Of a DNA stretch of 32,279 bases, positions 13,670 to 21,076 are shown piece by piece. The notes under the pieces were generated by a model. It searched no databases. It was not told the DNA's origin and saw nothing but the letters and a program-made list of their open reading frames with translations. A program made the position numbers and the translations under genes. Source of the DNA: Candidatus Jacksonbacteria bacterium RIFOXYB2_FULL_44_15 (GTDB lineage: Bacteria > Patescibacteriota > Patescibacteriia > UBA9629); NCBI GenBank assembly GCA_001818235.1, contig MHJY01000039.1:1-32279 (forward strand), in the 5' to 3' direction. Numbering within the stretch: the first letter of the stretch is position 1; the number at the start of each line of letters is the position of its first letter.

Positions 13670-15508
13670 TTAAGACAACCGCTCTCCTAGGGTAATTTGC
13701 GGGGCAGGGATAGAAGAGCGATCCTCAGTTTTTGGACGGCCGTCTCGCGGAAATGTGCAGGTGACGGTTGTGCCTTGCGCAACTTCAGATTCGATTTGAA
13801 TATTACCGCCGTGCTTTTTGATGATGTTCCCGGCAATAAACAAACCCAAACCGGTCCCTTCGGCTTGCATTTTTTTGGCGTTATCTGCCCGAAAAAATTT
13901 GGTGAATAGGCGGGCTTGATCCGGCTTGCTGATTCCAATGCCGGTATCGCGGACAATCATCTGCACCACAGCCGGCCGCGCTAAAGTTTTGACCTCCAAG
14001 CTTATTTTACCTTGCTGTAAAGTAAATTTTATCGCGTTATCAATCAAATTAGTTAACGCTAAAATCAGTTTCTCGGCATCACCCCAAACCATTGCCGGCA
14101 AACCGTCATTGATATTAGTTTTAAATTCCAGATGGTTCTTTTCCAACAACACGCGGTCTTGCTCAACAATTTCTTTCAACAATTGCTTTAAATCAAACTG
14201 CTCAAATTTATACTCATAGCGCCCCTCTTCGATGCGCGAAGCGTCCAGTAAATCATTAACCAAAGAAATCATGCGCTCGTTGCTTCGGTAGGTTTTTTCG
14301 ACGTAAGTTTTTTGCTCGACGCTTAAAGCGCCCAGATCTTCGTTTAAAAGCATCTTAAGAATCCATTTAATCGCCGAAAGCGGCGTGCGCAACTGATGCG
14401 AAGCGATCGAAATAAATTCTGACTTTAAATGTTCAACCTCCTTTTCCCGCGTAATATCGTAAACCACCACCAGCGACCGCCCTGTCCCACGCGGCGCCTT
14501 GGTCGTTAAATCAACCAAACTTACCTGCAAAAACCGCTCTTCTGGATATTTAACGGCTAAATCCTGACGTTTGTTTTTGGGCTTTAGTTTGATTAAGTTA
14601 AATAAATTATCGCGTCCCGGATCCTTGGCCGCAAGTTCCGCGGTAATTATCTTGCCGATCACCGAACTTCCTTTGACGCCCAAGAGCATTTCGGCCTGAG
14701 GATTGATGAGAAAAATCCGGTTCCGCCGGTCATGGACGATTAATCCAATATTCAAGTGAGTTATAATGGACTGGCTTTTTTCCTGCTCTTCTTGCAAACG
14801 CGCGCGCTCGGCTGATAAATCATCGGCCATCAGGTTAAAGGTTGTGGCCAGTTGTCCAATTTCGTCGCGACTTTTAAGATTAACGCGATAATTAGACTGC
14901 CCCTGGCCAAACGCCTGCACCCCGGCCTGCAACTCTCTCAGCGGCCGGCTTAAAACGTTCGCCAAATATAATGAACAAAGGGCGGTGCCGATAATCAAAG
15001 CCAAAAAAATTATCAAACCGCCGACGAGAATCTGGCGCTGGCTGGTACGCACAGTTTCGAGCGACACGCCTAAAAGTAAATTCCACGGTTGCATGCGCGG
15101 CGACATATTTAAACTATGCTGGATCAATTTAATCCGCTCCTTGTTCTTGTAAATTATATCCGTCACACTCTCTTCGCTACCCTCGAACCGTTGGCTGATT
15201 ATCTGGCCGAAGTCTGCCGGATCATTGGCAAAAAATATTTTACCGTTCGGCTCCACTACCCACAAAAAAACATTCGACTCGGCGCCGGCAATCAAACGCA
15301 ATGTTTGATATGGCCAGCGTTCCGTTAAATAACCGCTTTCGATAATTTGCGCCGCGGTCTGGGCCAGTAGCCGATGCTCGCGGATCAACGCTTCTTCCGC
15401 TTCACGGGTACGTTGAGAAACACTCACCATCAAAATCAAAAAACCGACAATAAAAGACAGCAGGAACAGCAAACCAAAAATTTTTCTAAACAGGCTTGCT
15501 TGTTTCAT
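13670..15508 (-). CDS. Transmembrane histidine kinase (sensor-HAMP-PAS-HisKA-HATPase)
   Basis: A 612-residue kinase. TM1 is at about 8-30, an extracytoplasmic sensor spans 31-158 (Cache-like character), TM2 is at about 159-183, then HAMP (about 185-240, DEIGQLATTFNLMADDL), PAS (about 248-355, HLNIGLIVHD and INPQAEMLLG), HisKA with ASHQLRTPLSAI (H371), and HATPase boxes NLIDNAIKFT, DTGIGI, FTKFF and GTGLGLF. The tail after 590 is Pro/Ser-rich. It begins 23 bases after the membrane-anchored FIST gene, whose product lies on the same side of the membrane as the sensor domain, so the two probably form a sensor complex. Confidence 0.95.
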   Translation of the reverse strand: MKQASLFRKIFGLLFLLSFIVGFLILMVSVSQRTREAEEALIREHRLLAQTAAQIIESGYLTERWPYQTLRLIAGAESNVFLWVVEPNGKIFFANDPADFGQIISQRFEGSEESVTDIIYKNKERIKLIQHSLNMSPRMQPWNLLLGVSLETVRTSQRQILVGGLIIFLALIIGTALCSLYLANVLSRPLRELQAGVQAFGQGQSNYRVNLKSRDEIGQLATTFNLMADDLSAERARLQEEQEKSQSIITHLNIGLIVHDRRNRIFLINPQAEMLLGVKGSSVIGKIITAELAAKDPGRDNLFNLIKLKPKNKRQDLAVKYPEERFLQVSLVDLTTKAPRGTGRSLVVVYDITREKEVEHLKSEFISIASHQLRTPLSAIKWILKMLLNEDLGALSVEQKTYVEKTYRSNERMISLVNDLLDASRIEEGRYEYKFEQFDLKQLLKEIVEQDRVLLEKNHLEFKTNINDGLPAMVWGDAEKLILALTNLIDNAIKFTLQQGKISLEVKTLARPAVVQMIVRDTGIGISKPDQARLFTKFFRADNAKKMQAEGTGLGLFIAGNIIKKHGGNIQIESEVAQGTTVTCTFPRDGRPKTEDRSSIPAPQITLGERLS

Positions 15509-15531
15509 AAAAAAGTTTCGGCGAGGGAAAA

Positions 15532-16911
15532 TTAATATTCCGGACCAAAAATAATGACGCCTGCAATCAAATCGCCGTGCCGATTGCCGACGCCTTCTAA
15601 ATATCCTTGTTCTCCGCCGGTATTCGCCCCAATAAAAGAAATGTCGCCAAGCGATTGGTTAACTAAAAGCGGTATTTTGTCCCGCTCTCCTTCTGGCAGG
15701 GTCAATAATTTGCCGACGCAATAGCTAAAGATGCCAAAATATGCCGTGCCTGGTTGAATATTTTTACTCGCCAGCGCTTTAGATGGAGTAACCCGTGCGT
15801 GATTAAGGTTAGTTTCCCAGGTGCCGTGCATCAGCGTCACCTCTTCGCCGGTGGCAACGTTCGCTCCCAAATTGATGGACTTTTTAGTCAAATCCCAATA
15901 ATAAGGATGCATACTTAAATAATGAACTTCCCCGCGGGTGCCGCGTAAAATTTTCGCTATCGGATTTAAAGCGGAATCTTGAATATTCACGATTACCCCG
16001 TCTTTGGCGTTGGGCAACATCTCCGTCACCAAACCACCGGTCCATTCGTTATAGACGTCCAGCGCCGGCTGATTATCTATCTCTTCGATGGTCCGGCCGG
16101 AAGCTTTGGTAATCACGCCGCGGTTAGTAGTTTTGTCGTAACCGGATTCATACGCCCAAGCGACTTTTAAATCGGTAAAAAACACCGTCAGTGCGACGCC
16201 GGTAGTGTAAACTTGATCGCCGACAAATTCGCTCCACTTGCCGCTGGCATCATCATCAAAAGCCGAGCCCCCGACTATCGGTACTTCGGTGCCAACCACT
16301 TGCTCAATCCCGGACAACAGCGCTTCCTCGTTGCCAAAACTACCCATTATATAAACCATCGTCGGTTTTTCCCCAGTTTTCCCGGCACTGGCCAAAGCCA
16401 AATTAATCGCTTCCCGGCCAGCTTCCTCGGCGCCGGAAAATTTAGTGATGTCAGCTCCGCCGACGCCAAAAGTGATTCGCGGCGAAGAAACGGCTAAAAT
16501 AGCCAAAGATCCACGGCCCCCGACATGATACCCGGCTGTGGTAAAAACGCCGAACATCGAAGTACCGCCCAAAAATTTGGTAGCCGGCAAAAGTTTTCGA
16601 GTTTCTTGGACAACCTTTGCCACATCGTAGCCGACGGTTGAAAATAAAATCGCGTATTCCGGCGCTTCGCCGTTAAATGGTTTTAGCGCCTGCGCCACTG
16701 CTTCGTTCACTGCTTCGTATTCGGCATCCTTGGTGCTGGACCCGTAGCCTACTGTAACTTCGCTGGCAGTTGATTTAGGAGATACCGGCGCCGGCTCCGG
16801 AGAAAGTTGTTCATAGGTCAGCGGAACTTGCCGCGTAATATAAAACCACAAAATCGCCAAGCCAACCAGCATTACGACTAACAATAAAGAAAGCATTTTT
16901 TTTGTACTCAT
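15532..16911 (-). CDS. Membrane-anchored FIST-domain protein
   Basis: A 459-residue protein. MSTKKMLSLLLVVMLVGLAI is an uncleaved signal-anchor (TM about 7-27), followed by a Pro/Ser linker (30-50) and FIST_N (about 52-260; FLGGTSMFGVFTTAGY, PIVGGSAFDDDASG) and FIST_C (about 265-455; ITKASGRTIEEIDNQPALDVYNEW, FIGANTGGEQGY). The positive N-terminus predicts that the FIST domains face outside the membrane, unusual for a family mostly found in the cytosol. It is the first gene of the signalling block, with a strong promoter. It lacks the Cys cluster of the second FIST protein. The ligand is unknown. Confidence 0.9.
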   Translation of the reverse strand: MSTKKMLSLLLVVMLVGLAILWFYITRQVPLTYEQLSPEPAPVSPKSTASEVTVGYGSSTKDAEYEAVNEAVAQALKPFNGEAPEYAILFSTVGYDVAKVVQETRKLLPATKFLGGTSMFGVFTTAGYHVGGRGSLAILAVSSPRITFGVGGADITKFSGAEEAGREAINLALASAGKTGEKPTMVYIMGSFGNEEALLSGIEQVVGTEVPIVGGSAFDDDASGKWSEFVGDQVYTTGVALTVFFTDLKVAWAYESGYDKTTNRGVITKASGRTIEEIDNQPALDVYNEWTGGLVTEMLPNAKDGVIVNIQDSALNPIAKILRGTRGEVHYLSMHPYYWDLTKKSINLGANVATGEEVTLMHGTWETNLNHARVTPSKALASKNIQPGTAYFGIFSYCVGKLLTLPEGERDKIPLLVNQSLGDISFIGANTGGEQGYLEGVGNRHGDLIAGVIIFGPEY

Positions 16912-16930
16912 ATGCTAAAAACAACAACCA

Positions 16931-16948
16931 GATTAATTTTCATTAATC
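16931..16948 (-). promoter_or_regulatory. Leader hairpin of the signalling operon
   Basis: On the minus strand GATTAAT-GAAA-ATTAATC forms a perfect 7-pair stem with a GNRA-type tetraloop, about 20 bases before the ATG of the membrane FIST gene. It could stabilise or regulate the leader. Confidence 0.4.
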
Positions 16949-16990
16949 AAGCTGTTCCCTTATAAATTATTCTGTGCTAAATTTAGTCTA

Positions 16991-17019
16991 ATTATACTAC
17001 CCTGCATATTTTTCGGCAA
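16991..17019 (-). promoter_or_regulatory. Promoter of the FIST/kinase signalling operon
   Basis: On the minus strand TTGCCG (17014-17019) and a perfect TATAAT (16991-16996) are 17 bases apart. The start would be near 16984, giving a leader of about 70 bases. It overlaps the start of the divergent holA gene. Confidence 0.7.
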
Positions 17020-18005
17020 TGATTATCCTAATCTACGGGCGCGACACCTGGAGGGCGCACCTACAACTCGAACGGCTCAAGACAGCATACCAAACCAAAA
17101 AGGCCGGCGCAGTGATAGAAATGGACGCCGCCAACGCCGTTTGGCCGGAAATTAAAAACCATCTAACTTTGACCGGTTTGTTTGCGGCTGATAAATTGGT
17201 GATTCTTAAGTATTTTCTAAACGATAAACAGACGAAGGATACGGAGAATTGGCAGGCAATGCTTGAGGCTGTATCTCCTGGCACATCGGTTATTTTTTAT
17301 GAGCGCGACGCGATTGATCCCAAAAAAACGCTGATCAAAACGCTGTTAAAATTATCCAACCAAAACGGCAAACAGCTTTATCCGGAATTTAAGCTTCCCA
17401 CTCCGCTGGAATTAAAAAAATGGATTCAGGATGAGTTTAGCGCGCGCAAAACGCAAATCGAGCCAGCGGCATTGGAACTGTTGGCAACCGCTTGTGCCGA
17501 CACCTGGCAGGCGAATCAGGAAATTTTAAAATTATGCGCCGCCTCACCAGGCTTGATAACTCACGCTCTGGTCAAAGAATTGGTCATGTCGCCCTTGGAC
17601 GAAAATATTTTTCATTTGACTGATGCTCTGGGCAACCATAACCTAGCGATGACTATAAAGTTACTTGTCGGCCAGTTGCAAAGCGGAGCTGAACCATTAT
17701 ATCTCTTAGCGATGATCGCCCGCCAAATCAAAATTCTGCTAAAAATAAAATCCGCCTCGGCGCGCCTCAAAACCACTGCCCATGGCCTGATTGCCACCGC
17801 CATTGCCGAACATCCTTTTGTCGTACAAAAAACTTTGGCCACAGCCCGGTTGTTTTCTTTCGTTGAGCTCATCGCCATCAACGACAAAATTCTGGCAACC
17901 GACCGTTTACTTAAATCATCGCGCGTCTCGCCCAAAACTTTGTTGACGAAACTGGTTTATGATATACTGAATGTCGATTCTTATGCCCACTCCCCAGCCG
18001 GCTGA
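17019..18005 (+). CDS. holA: DNA polymerase III subunit delta (clamp loader)
   Basis: A 328-residue HolA-type protein. The N-terminus MIILIYGRDTWRAHLQLERL is the family's opening strand-helix, followed by LFAADKLVILKYF, SVIFYERDAIDPKKTL, LKKWIQDEFSARKTQIEPAALELL and the helical collar domain ENIFHLTDALGNHNLAMTIKLL. Delta opens the beta sliding clamp during loading. The length is normal. The ATG has no Shine-Dalgarno site. A weak plus-strand promoter (TATACT at 16993-16998) overlaps the divergent operon promoter, so the two units may compete for polymerase. Confidence 0.9.
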   Translation: MIILIYGRDTWRAHLQLERLKTAYQTKKAGAVIEMDAANAVWPEIKNHLTLTGLFAADKLVILKYFLNDKQTKDTENWQAMLEAVSPGTSVIFYERDAIDPKKTLIKTLLKLSNQNGKQLYPEFKLPTPLELKKWIQDEFSARKTQIEPAALELLATACADTWQANQEILKLCAASPGLITHALVKELVMSPLDENIFHLTDALGNHNLAMTIKLLVGQLQSGAEPLYLLAMIARQIKILLKIKSASARLKTTAHGLIATAIAEHPFVVQKTLATARLFSFVELIAINDKILATDRLLKSSRVSPKTLLTKLVYDILNVDSYAHSPAG

Positions 18006-18354
18006 TCCGACTAAACTTCCGCCGGAAAAAATTAATAAAAACATTCTTGAACTCGCCAAAGCAGTGGAGCATGTTTATGGCAGGACCGGCGTTTTGATTT
18101 GGCGAAACTTTCTCGCTGGTATGATGCACGCGTTCGGCAGTATCTTTGCCTATGTCGTTGTGATTGGCCTTTCCGTGTTTATCGCGCAACAGATGGGTCT
18201 CTTTAGCGCCATGCAAAAAACTTGGCAAAACATAACCACGCAAATCAACGATTTAAAACGTGGTTTACCAGGCGTGTCACCGGAATCAGAATATCCTGGA
18301 GTCTGGCAAAATTCGCCTGACGCCGAGTTGCCAATGCCAACTGCTCCGCGTTAA
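17971..18354 (+). CDS. DUF5665-like small membrane protein
   Basis: A 127-residue protein: a Pro-rich N-terminus, an amphipathic helix (ILELAKAVEHVYGRTGVLIW), one membrane segment (about residues 50-75, RNFLAGMMHAFGSIFAYVVVIGL), then a helix and a Pro/Ser-rich tail. This layout resembles the DUF5665 family of unknown function common in Patescibacteria. It overlaps holA by 35 bases if translation begins at 17971; the ATG at 17983 (MPTPQP) is a good alternative, and neither has a Shine-Dalgarno site. It is co-transcribed with holA. Confidence 0.7.
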   Translation: MSILMPTPQPADPTKLPPEKINKNILELAKAVEHVYGRTGVLIWRNFLAGMMHAFGSIFAYVVVIGLSVFIAQQMGLFSAMQKTWQNITTQINDLKRGLPGVSPESEYPGVWQNSPDAELPMPTAPR

Positions 18355-18390
18355 AATTACTGCTACCTAAAAACTAGCAAAATACGATTT

Positions 18391-18419
18391 TGTCATCCCG
18401 AGCTTGTCGAGGGATCCCT
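18391..18419. repeat. Half-copy of a GTCATCCCGAGC-type dispersed repeat
   Basis: GTCATCCCGAGCTTGTCGAG followed by GGATCCC matches the start of the larger palindrome at 20968-21069. It sits in the spacer after the DUF5665-like gene. Confidence 0.6.
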
Positions 18420-18461
18420 TATTTCAGCCACTATTGCTTTTCTGACAGCCTCAAATCAAAC

Positions 18462-18486
18462 AAAAACAGCCACTCAGGCTGTTTTT
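18462..18486. terminator. Bidirectional terminator between holA unit and rmuC
   Basis: AAAAACAGCC (18462-18471) and GGCTGTTTTT (18477-18486) form a perfect helix with A/T runs on both sides, serving the converging genes. Confidence 0.85.
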
Positions 18487-18504
18487 AAATTTAGTGATTG
18501 ATGA

Positions 18505-19611
18505 TTACGCTTCCAGCCGAGGTAATTTCTCCTCCCCCAGTCCTTCCAGCTTTTCGACTTTTCTGATCTGGACGTTCATTTTTTTATAACGCGTTTCCAC
18601 TATTTGATCGTAATTCTGACGCAATCGACGCAGAGTGTCGTCAAAGCCCGTAAACTCCTCTTGAAAGCGGTGGAAATTCTCGATAAATCCTTGGATAATT
18701 TGCAAAACCTCGCGAATATTTCTTTCGTACATAAAATGCCGGTACGACTCCATAATAATCCGCACCGTCGCGTAAAAAGAAGTCGGCGAGGTAATCAGCA
18801 CTTTCTTTTTAAACGCTTCGTCCAGAACGGTCGCCAAGCTATCGTGAATAAAACCGTAAACCGTATCGCTCGGCACAAAAACAATCACGTAATCAAGAGT
18901 ATCCTCAGCTTCGTTGATGTATTCCCGGCTGGTAACTTCTTTGATTTTTTGCTTAACGTCTTGGGTAAATTTCTGGAGATACTGTTGTTTAATGGCCGGA
19001 TCATCAGCTTCCTGCATCGCCCGCAAGTTGGCAAAGGGAAATTTGGCGTCAATGTTAACTTTGCGCTTGTTCGGCAAAATGATGGTAAAATCCGGAATCG
19101 TTCCGCTACTGCCGACCTCGTGCTTAAGATAATGGACGTTCTCCTGAAACCCGGCATATAGCAAAATGTCTTCGGCCACCCGCTCGCCCCAATCCCCGCG
19201 TAATTTATTATTGCCTAAAATTTTTGCCAGATCCTCGGTCTTTTCTCGGAGCTTTTCTGATGCCTCTTGATGATTTTTGATTGATTCGGTGATCGTGCCA
19301 AACTGCTTCGCCCGATCAAGTTCCAGTTTTTTTAAATCCTCCTGTTTTTCTTTGATGTTTTTTTCCATCTCCTGCAGGGTTTCTTTGATCAGCCCTTTTT
19401 CTTTGGCGACGTCTTGATTGATTTCTTGGCGAACTTGATTGAGCTCGCGCTTGGCCAAATCCAAAAGCGTTGGCATCATCTCGGTTAAAGATTTGCGGGA
19501 TAAATCATCAAAACTGCTCTTGGTTTGTTTATCTAAGAGTTTCCTGACGAAAAAGAAAATGATGATGATAGCTGACGCGCCGATTACTACGCCGATAATG
19601 AGTTGAGTCAT
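18505..19611 (-). CDS. rmuC: DNA recombination protein RmuC
   Basis: About 368 residues. There is an N-terminal membrane anchor (about 3-22), a long coiled coil (about 35-130) and the RmuC nuclease-like domain with GNNKLRGDWGERVAEDIL, IPDFTIILPN and VNIDAKFPFANL, the PD-(D/E)xK-type core. RmuC limits inversions at short inverted repeats, which is relevant in a genome with so many palindromes. The length is typical. The start is ATG 19611 or GTG 19620; neither has a clear Shine-Dalgarno site. It is a single gene ending at a bidirectional terminator. Confidence 0.93.
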   Translation of the reverse strand: MTQLIIGVVIGASAIIIIFFFVRKLLDKQTKSSFDDLSRKSLTEMMPTLLDLAKRELNQVRQEINQDVAKEKGLIKETLQEMEKNIKEKQEDLKKLELDRAKQFGTITESIKNHQEASEKLREKTEDLAKILGNNKLRGDWGERVAEDILLYAGFQENVHYLKHEVGSSGTIPDFTIILPNKRKVNIDAKFPFANLRAMQEADDPAIKQQYLQKFTQDVKQKIKEVTSREYINEAEDTLDYVIVFVPSDTVYGFIHDSLATVLDEAFKKKVLITSPTSFYATVRIIMESYRHFMYERNIREVLQIIQGFIENFHRFQEEFTGFDDTLRRLRQNYDQIVETRYKKMNVQIRKVEKLEGLGEEKLPRLEA

Positions 19612-19648
19612 GACATTCACTTTACCACAACGCGCAAAAAATTACAGC

Positions 19649-19677
19649 TTGACAAAACACGATAAAACTCATAAACT
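19649..19677 (+). promoter_or_regulatory. Promoter of the exported orphan protein
   Basis: A perfect TTGACA (19649-19654) and TAAACT (19672-19677) are 17 bases apart, 49 bases before the ATG. Confidence 0.65.
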
Positions 19678-19683
19678 ACGCTC

Positions 19684-20327
19684 AACCTTGAAAATTATTC
19701 CACTATCAAAAAAGGAGGAAAAATAATGTGCCATAAATTGGTAATCATAAGCATAACGCTGATCTTGCTGATTGCAACTGCACTAACCGCCGATAACTAC
19801 CCGCCCGGCACCGACGTGATCAATTTTAAACTGGATACATTTCTTGTTCAGCTCTTATTGACCAACGACGGCGTGCTTACTATTCCGGCTGTCAAAGGCA
19901 GTAAAATATCTATTACCTTTACCGGCAGTGACGGCGTCTGGACGCCTGCTATGTGGAGCGTTCCGTGCCAGCCGCTGGTTTCCGAGTGCCGGATTGATTT
20001 TCCAAAGCAAAGCGGTCAATTGTGCTCTATTTTCGGAAGTTATGATTGGGCGGAAAATCGTTATTACTTTACTTTGTCGGTCAACAACAAGTTGATTAAT
20101 GAAGCAAAAGAAAAACAGCAATTTTCGCCAATCAAAATCCTTCTGGCTCAAGAAACTATCACAATCAACGGATACAACATCCGACAATTTGACTCCTTGA
20201 ACGATCTTATTCAAGGAGTACTGACAAAGATTTATGCCGGAAACAAAGCAACCACACTCTGGGGCAAGCTAAAACTTACCCCTTAACAAAACATCCATCA
20301 ACAAAACATTCATCAATTTTCAAGGTT
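19684..20327. repeat. 13-base inverted repeats flanking the exported orphan gene
   Basis: AACCTTGAAAATT (19684-19696) in the leader and AATTTTCAAGGTT (20315-20327) just before the terminator are exact reverse complements. They would let the two ends of the mRNA pair, or they mark the ends of an inserted cassette. Confidence 0.6.
19726..20286 (+). CDS. Exported orphan protein with signal peptide
   Basis: A 186-residue secreted or lipid-free exported protein. Residues 1-21 (MCHKLVIISITLILLIATAL) form a signal peptide with likely cleavage after ALTA. The mature part is predicted mainly beta (DVINFKLDTFLVQLL, SKISITFTGSDGVW), with three Cys (C80, C87 and C98 approximately) that could form disulfides. 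No family is recognised. It has a consensus promoter, a perfect AAAGGAGG Shine-Dalgarno site, and its own terminator, so it is likely strongly expressed. The flanking 13-base inverted repeats are unusual. Confidence 0.7.
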   Translation: MCHKLVIISITLILLIATALTADNYPPGTDVINFKLDTFLVQLLLTNDGVLTIPAVKGSKISITFTGSDGVWTPAMWSVPCQPLVSECRIDFPKQSGQLCSIFGSYDWAENRYYFTLSVNNKLINEAKEKQQFSPIKILLAQETITINGYNIRQFDSLNDLIQGVLTKIYAGNKATTLWGKLKLTP

Positions 20328-20356
20328 AAGCCCCATCAAACGGGCTTTCTTTTTTT
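20328..20356 (+). terminator. Terminator of the exported orphan gene
   Basis: AAGCCC (20328-20333) pairs with GGGCTT (20342-20347), followed by TCTTTTTTT. Confidence 0.85.
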
Positions 20357-20359
20357 AAA

Positions 20360-20478
20360 GTTGACCCCGAACCAAACTGGAACGGCAAGCGGGATGGCCA
20401 AATAATTAAAGCCGTTAGGCGGCTTCGCCTCTAAACTGTTACCATGGTATGCATGTAATGTTTTGGTGCGGGGTTGAC
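20360..20478. mobile_element. 119-base MITE-like element with terminal inverted repeats
   Basis: The ends GTTGACCCCGAACCAAAC (20360-20377) and GTTTTGGTGCGGGGTTGAC (20460-20478) are imperfect inverted repeats, about 15 of 18 matching. Inside are AAGCCG/CGGCTT and AGGC/GCCT hairpins and the palindrome TACCATGGTA. It has no coding capacity. The right end supplies the -35 box of the next gene. No target-site duplication is obvious, so mobility is inferred only from shape. Confidence 0.4.
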
Positions 20479-20502
20479 AAAAACCGCTAAATAAGGTTAA
20501 AT
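20474..20502 (+). promoter_or_regulatory. Promoter of a small orphan gene, built on the repeat end
   Basis: A perfect TTGACA (20474-20479) and TTAAAT (20497-20502) are 17 bases apart. The six bases TTGAC(A) belong to the inverted-repeat end of the 20360-20478 element. Confidence 0.6.
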
Positions 20503-20506
20503 TATG

Positions 20507-20525
20507 ACCAATTAATATTAATGGT
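20507..20525 (+). promoter_or_regulatory. Near-palindrome at the transcription start
   Basis: ACCAATTAATATTAATGGT is a 19-base near-palindrome overlapping the predicted start site. It could be an operator or a 5' stabilising hairpin. Confidence 0.4.
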
Positions 20526-20567
20526 TAGTAGAGGGGGAGGAAAGTCTCACTCAAGGAGGTGAAAAAA

Positions 20568-20801
20568 TTGACTCCCGAAGAAATTTATAACCGACTTCGG
20601 TCGGCGGATCCCAAAAACCCTGGTATATGCATATACTGTGAGGATGTTGTAACAACAGGAAAAACGGAAAAACATAAAATAAAAGAGATTTTCGATCTGA
20701 CATCCACCACAGTGTATGTTGAAATCAACCGTGCGCCAAAGTACAATTTTATAGCGCACATTCAACTTAAAAACATCGAATTCATTGGCCTTACCAAATA
20801 A
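20568..20801 (+). CDS. Orphan small protein, unknown function, TTG start
   Basis: A 77-residue soluble protein (MTPEEIYNRLRSADPKNPGI), alpha then beta, with Cys in ICIYCEDVV and no known domain. AAGGAGG precedes TTG 20568 by 8 bases, the right distance; the GTG at 20559 is part of the Shine-Dalgarno site itself, so TTG is the better start. The gene at 22321-22551 has exactly the same arrangement. It is probably well expressed, with a consensus promoter and terminator. The function is unknown. Confidence 0.6.
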   Translation: MTPEEIYNRLRSADPKNPGICIYCEDVVTTGKTEKHKIKEIFDLTSTTVYVEINRAPKYNFIAHIQLKNIEFIGLTK

Positions 20802-20820
20802 TTAACTCACGGAGGAGCCC

Positions 20821-20847
20821 ATGACTTACTCCATCTCACCCTGCTAA
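20821..20847 (+). CDS. Candidate 8-residue micro-ORF ending in a terminator stem
   Basis: A strong GGAGGAG site lies 3 to 10 bases before ATG; the ORF reads MTYSISPC and stops at TAA 20845-20847, inside the left arm of the terminator 20838-20898. It follows the 77-residue gene by 19 bases. It could be a coupled micropeptide or leader-type regulator of terminator folding ahead of tyrS, or a chance ORF. The single Tyr codon is suggestive but weak. Confidence 0.3.
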   Translation: MTYSISPC

Positions 20848-20898
20848 AAGCTTTGACTTGATCAAAGACGAACCAAAATTAGCAGGGTTTCTTTTTTT
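20838..20898 (+). terminator. Large terminator hairpin upstream of tyrS
   Basis: ACCCTGCTAA (20838-20847) pairs perfectly with TTAGCAGGGT (20879-20888), enclosing a second hairpin CTTTGA/TCAAAG, followed by TTTCTTTTTTT. Confidence 0.85.
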
Positions 20899-20967
20899 AT
20901 TGACTAAACGCCCGTCTCAAAGTATGATGAAACCATAATTTTTAATTTACTCAACTAACGTCATTTT

Positions 20968-21069
20968 GTCATTCCGAGCGAAGCGAAGCGCAGTCGAGGA
21001 ATCCCTTAACTTGAATTGAGAGAGATTCCTCCACTCCTCCTCACTATGCTCGGAGTCGGTCGGAATGAC
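20968..21069. repeat. 102-base palindromic dispersed repeat abutting tyrS
   Basis: GTCATTCCGA (20968-20977) and TCGGAATGAC (21060-21069) form the outer stem, GAGGAATC and GATTCCTC the inner stem. This GTCATTCCGAGCG-type repeat is common in many bacterial genomes. A related half-copy lies at 18391-18419. Confidence 0.75.
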
Positions 21070-21076
21070 AGTCGTT

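Noticed and set aside
18604-19161. 185-codon ORF antisense to rmuC
   Set aside because: It lies wholly inside rmuC, lacks a ribosome site, and its peptide has no domain; rmuC is well supported.
20537-20546. GAGGAAAGTC resembles the conserved CR-I sequence of RNase P RNA
   Set aside because: The surrounding transcript is too short and lacks the other RNase P helices and the matching 3' motif; a protein start with a perfect Shine-Dalgarno site follows within 20 bases.
20357-20567. T-box or other riboswitch ahead of the small gene or tyrS
   Set aside because: No T-box sequence, specifier loop or known riboswitch core is present; only simple palindromes are seen.
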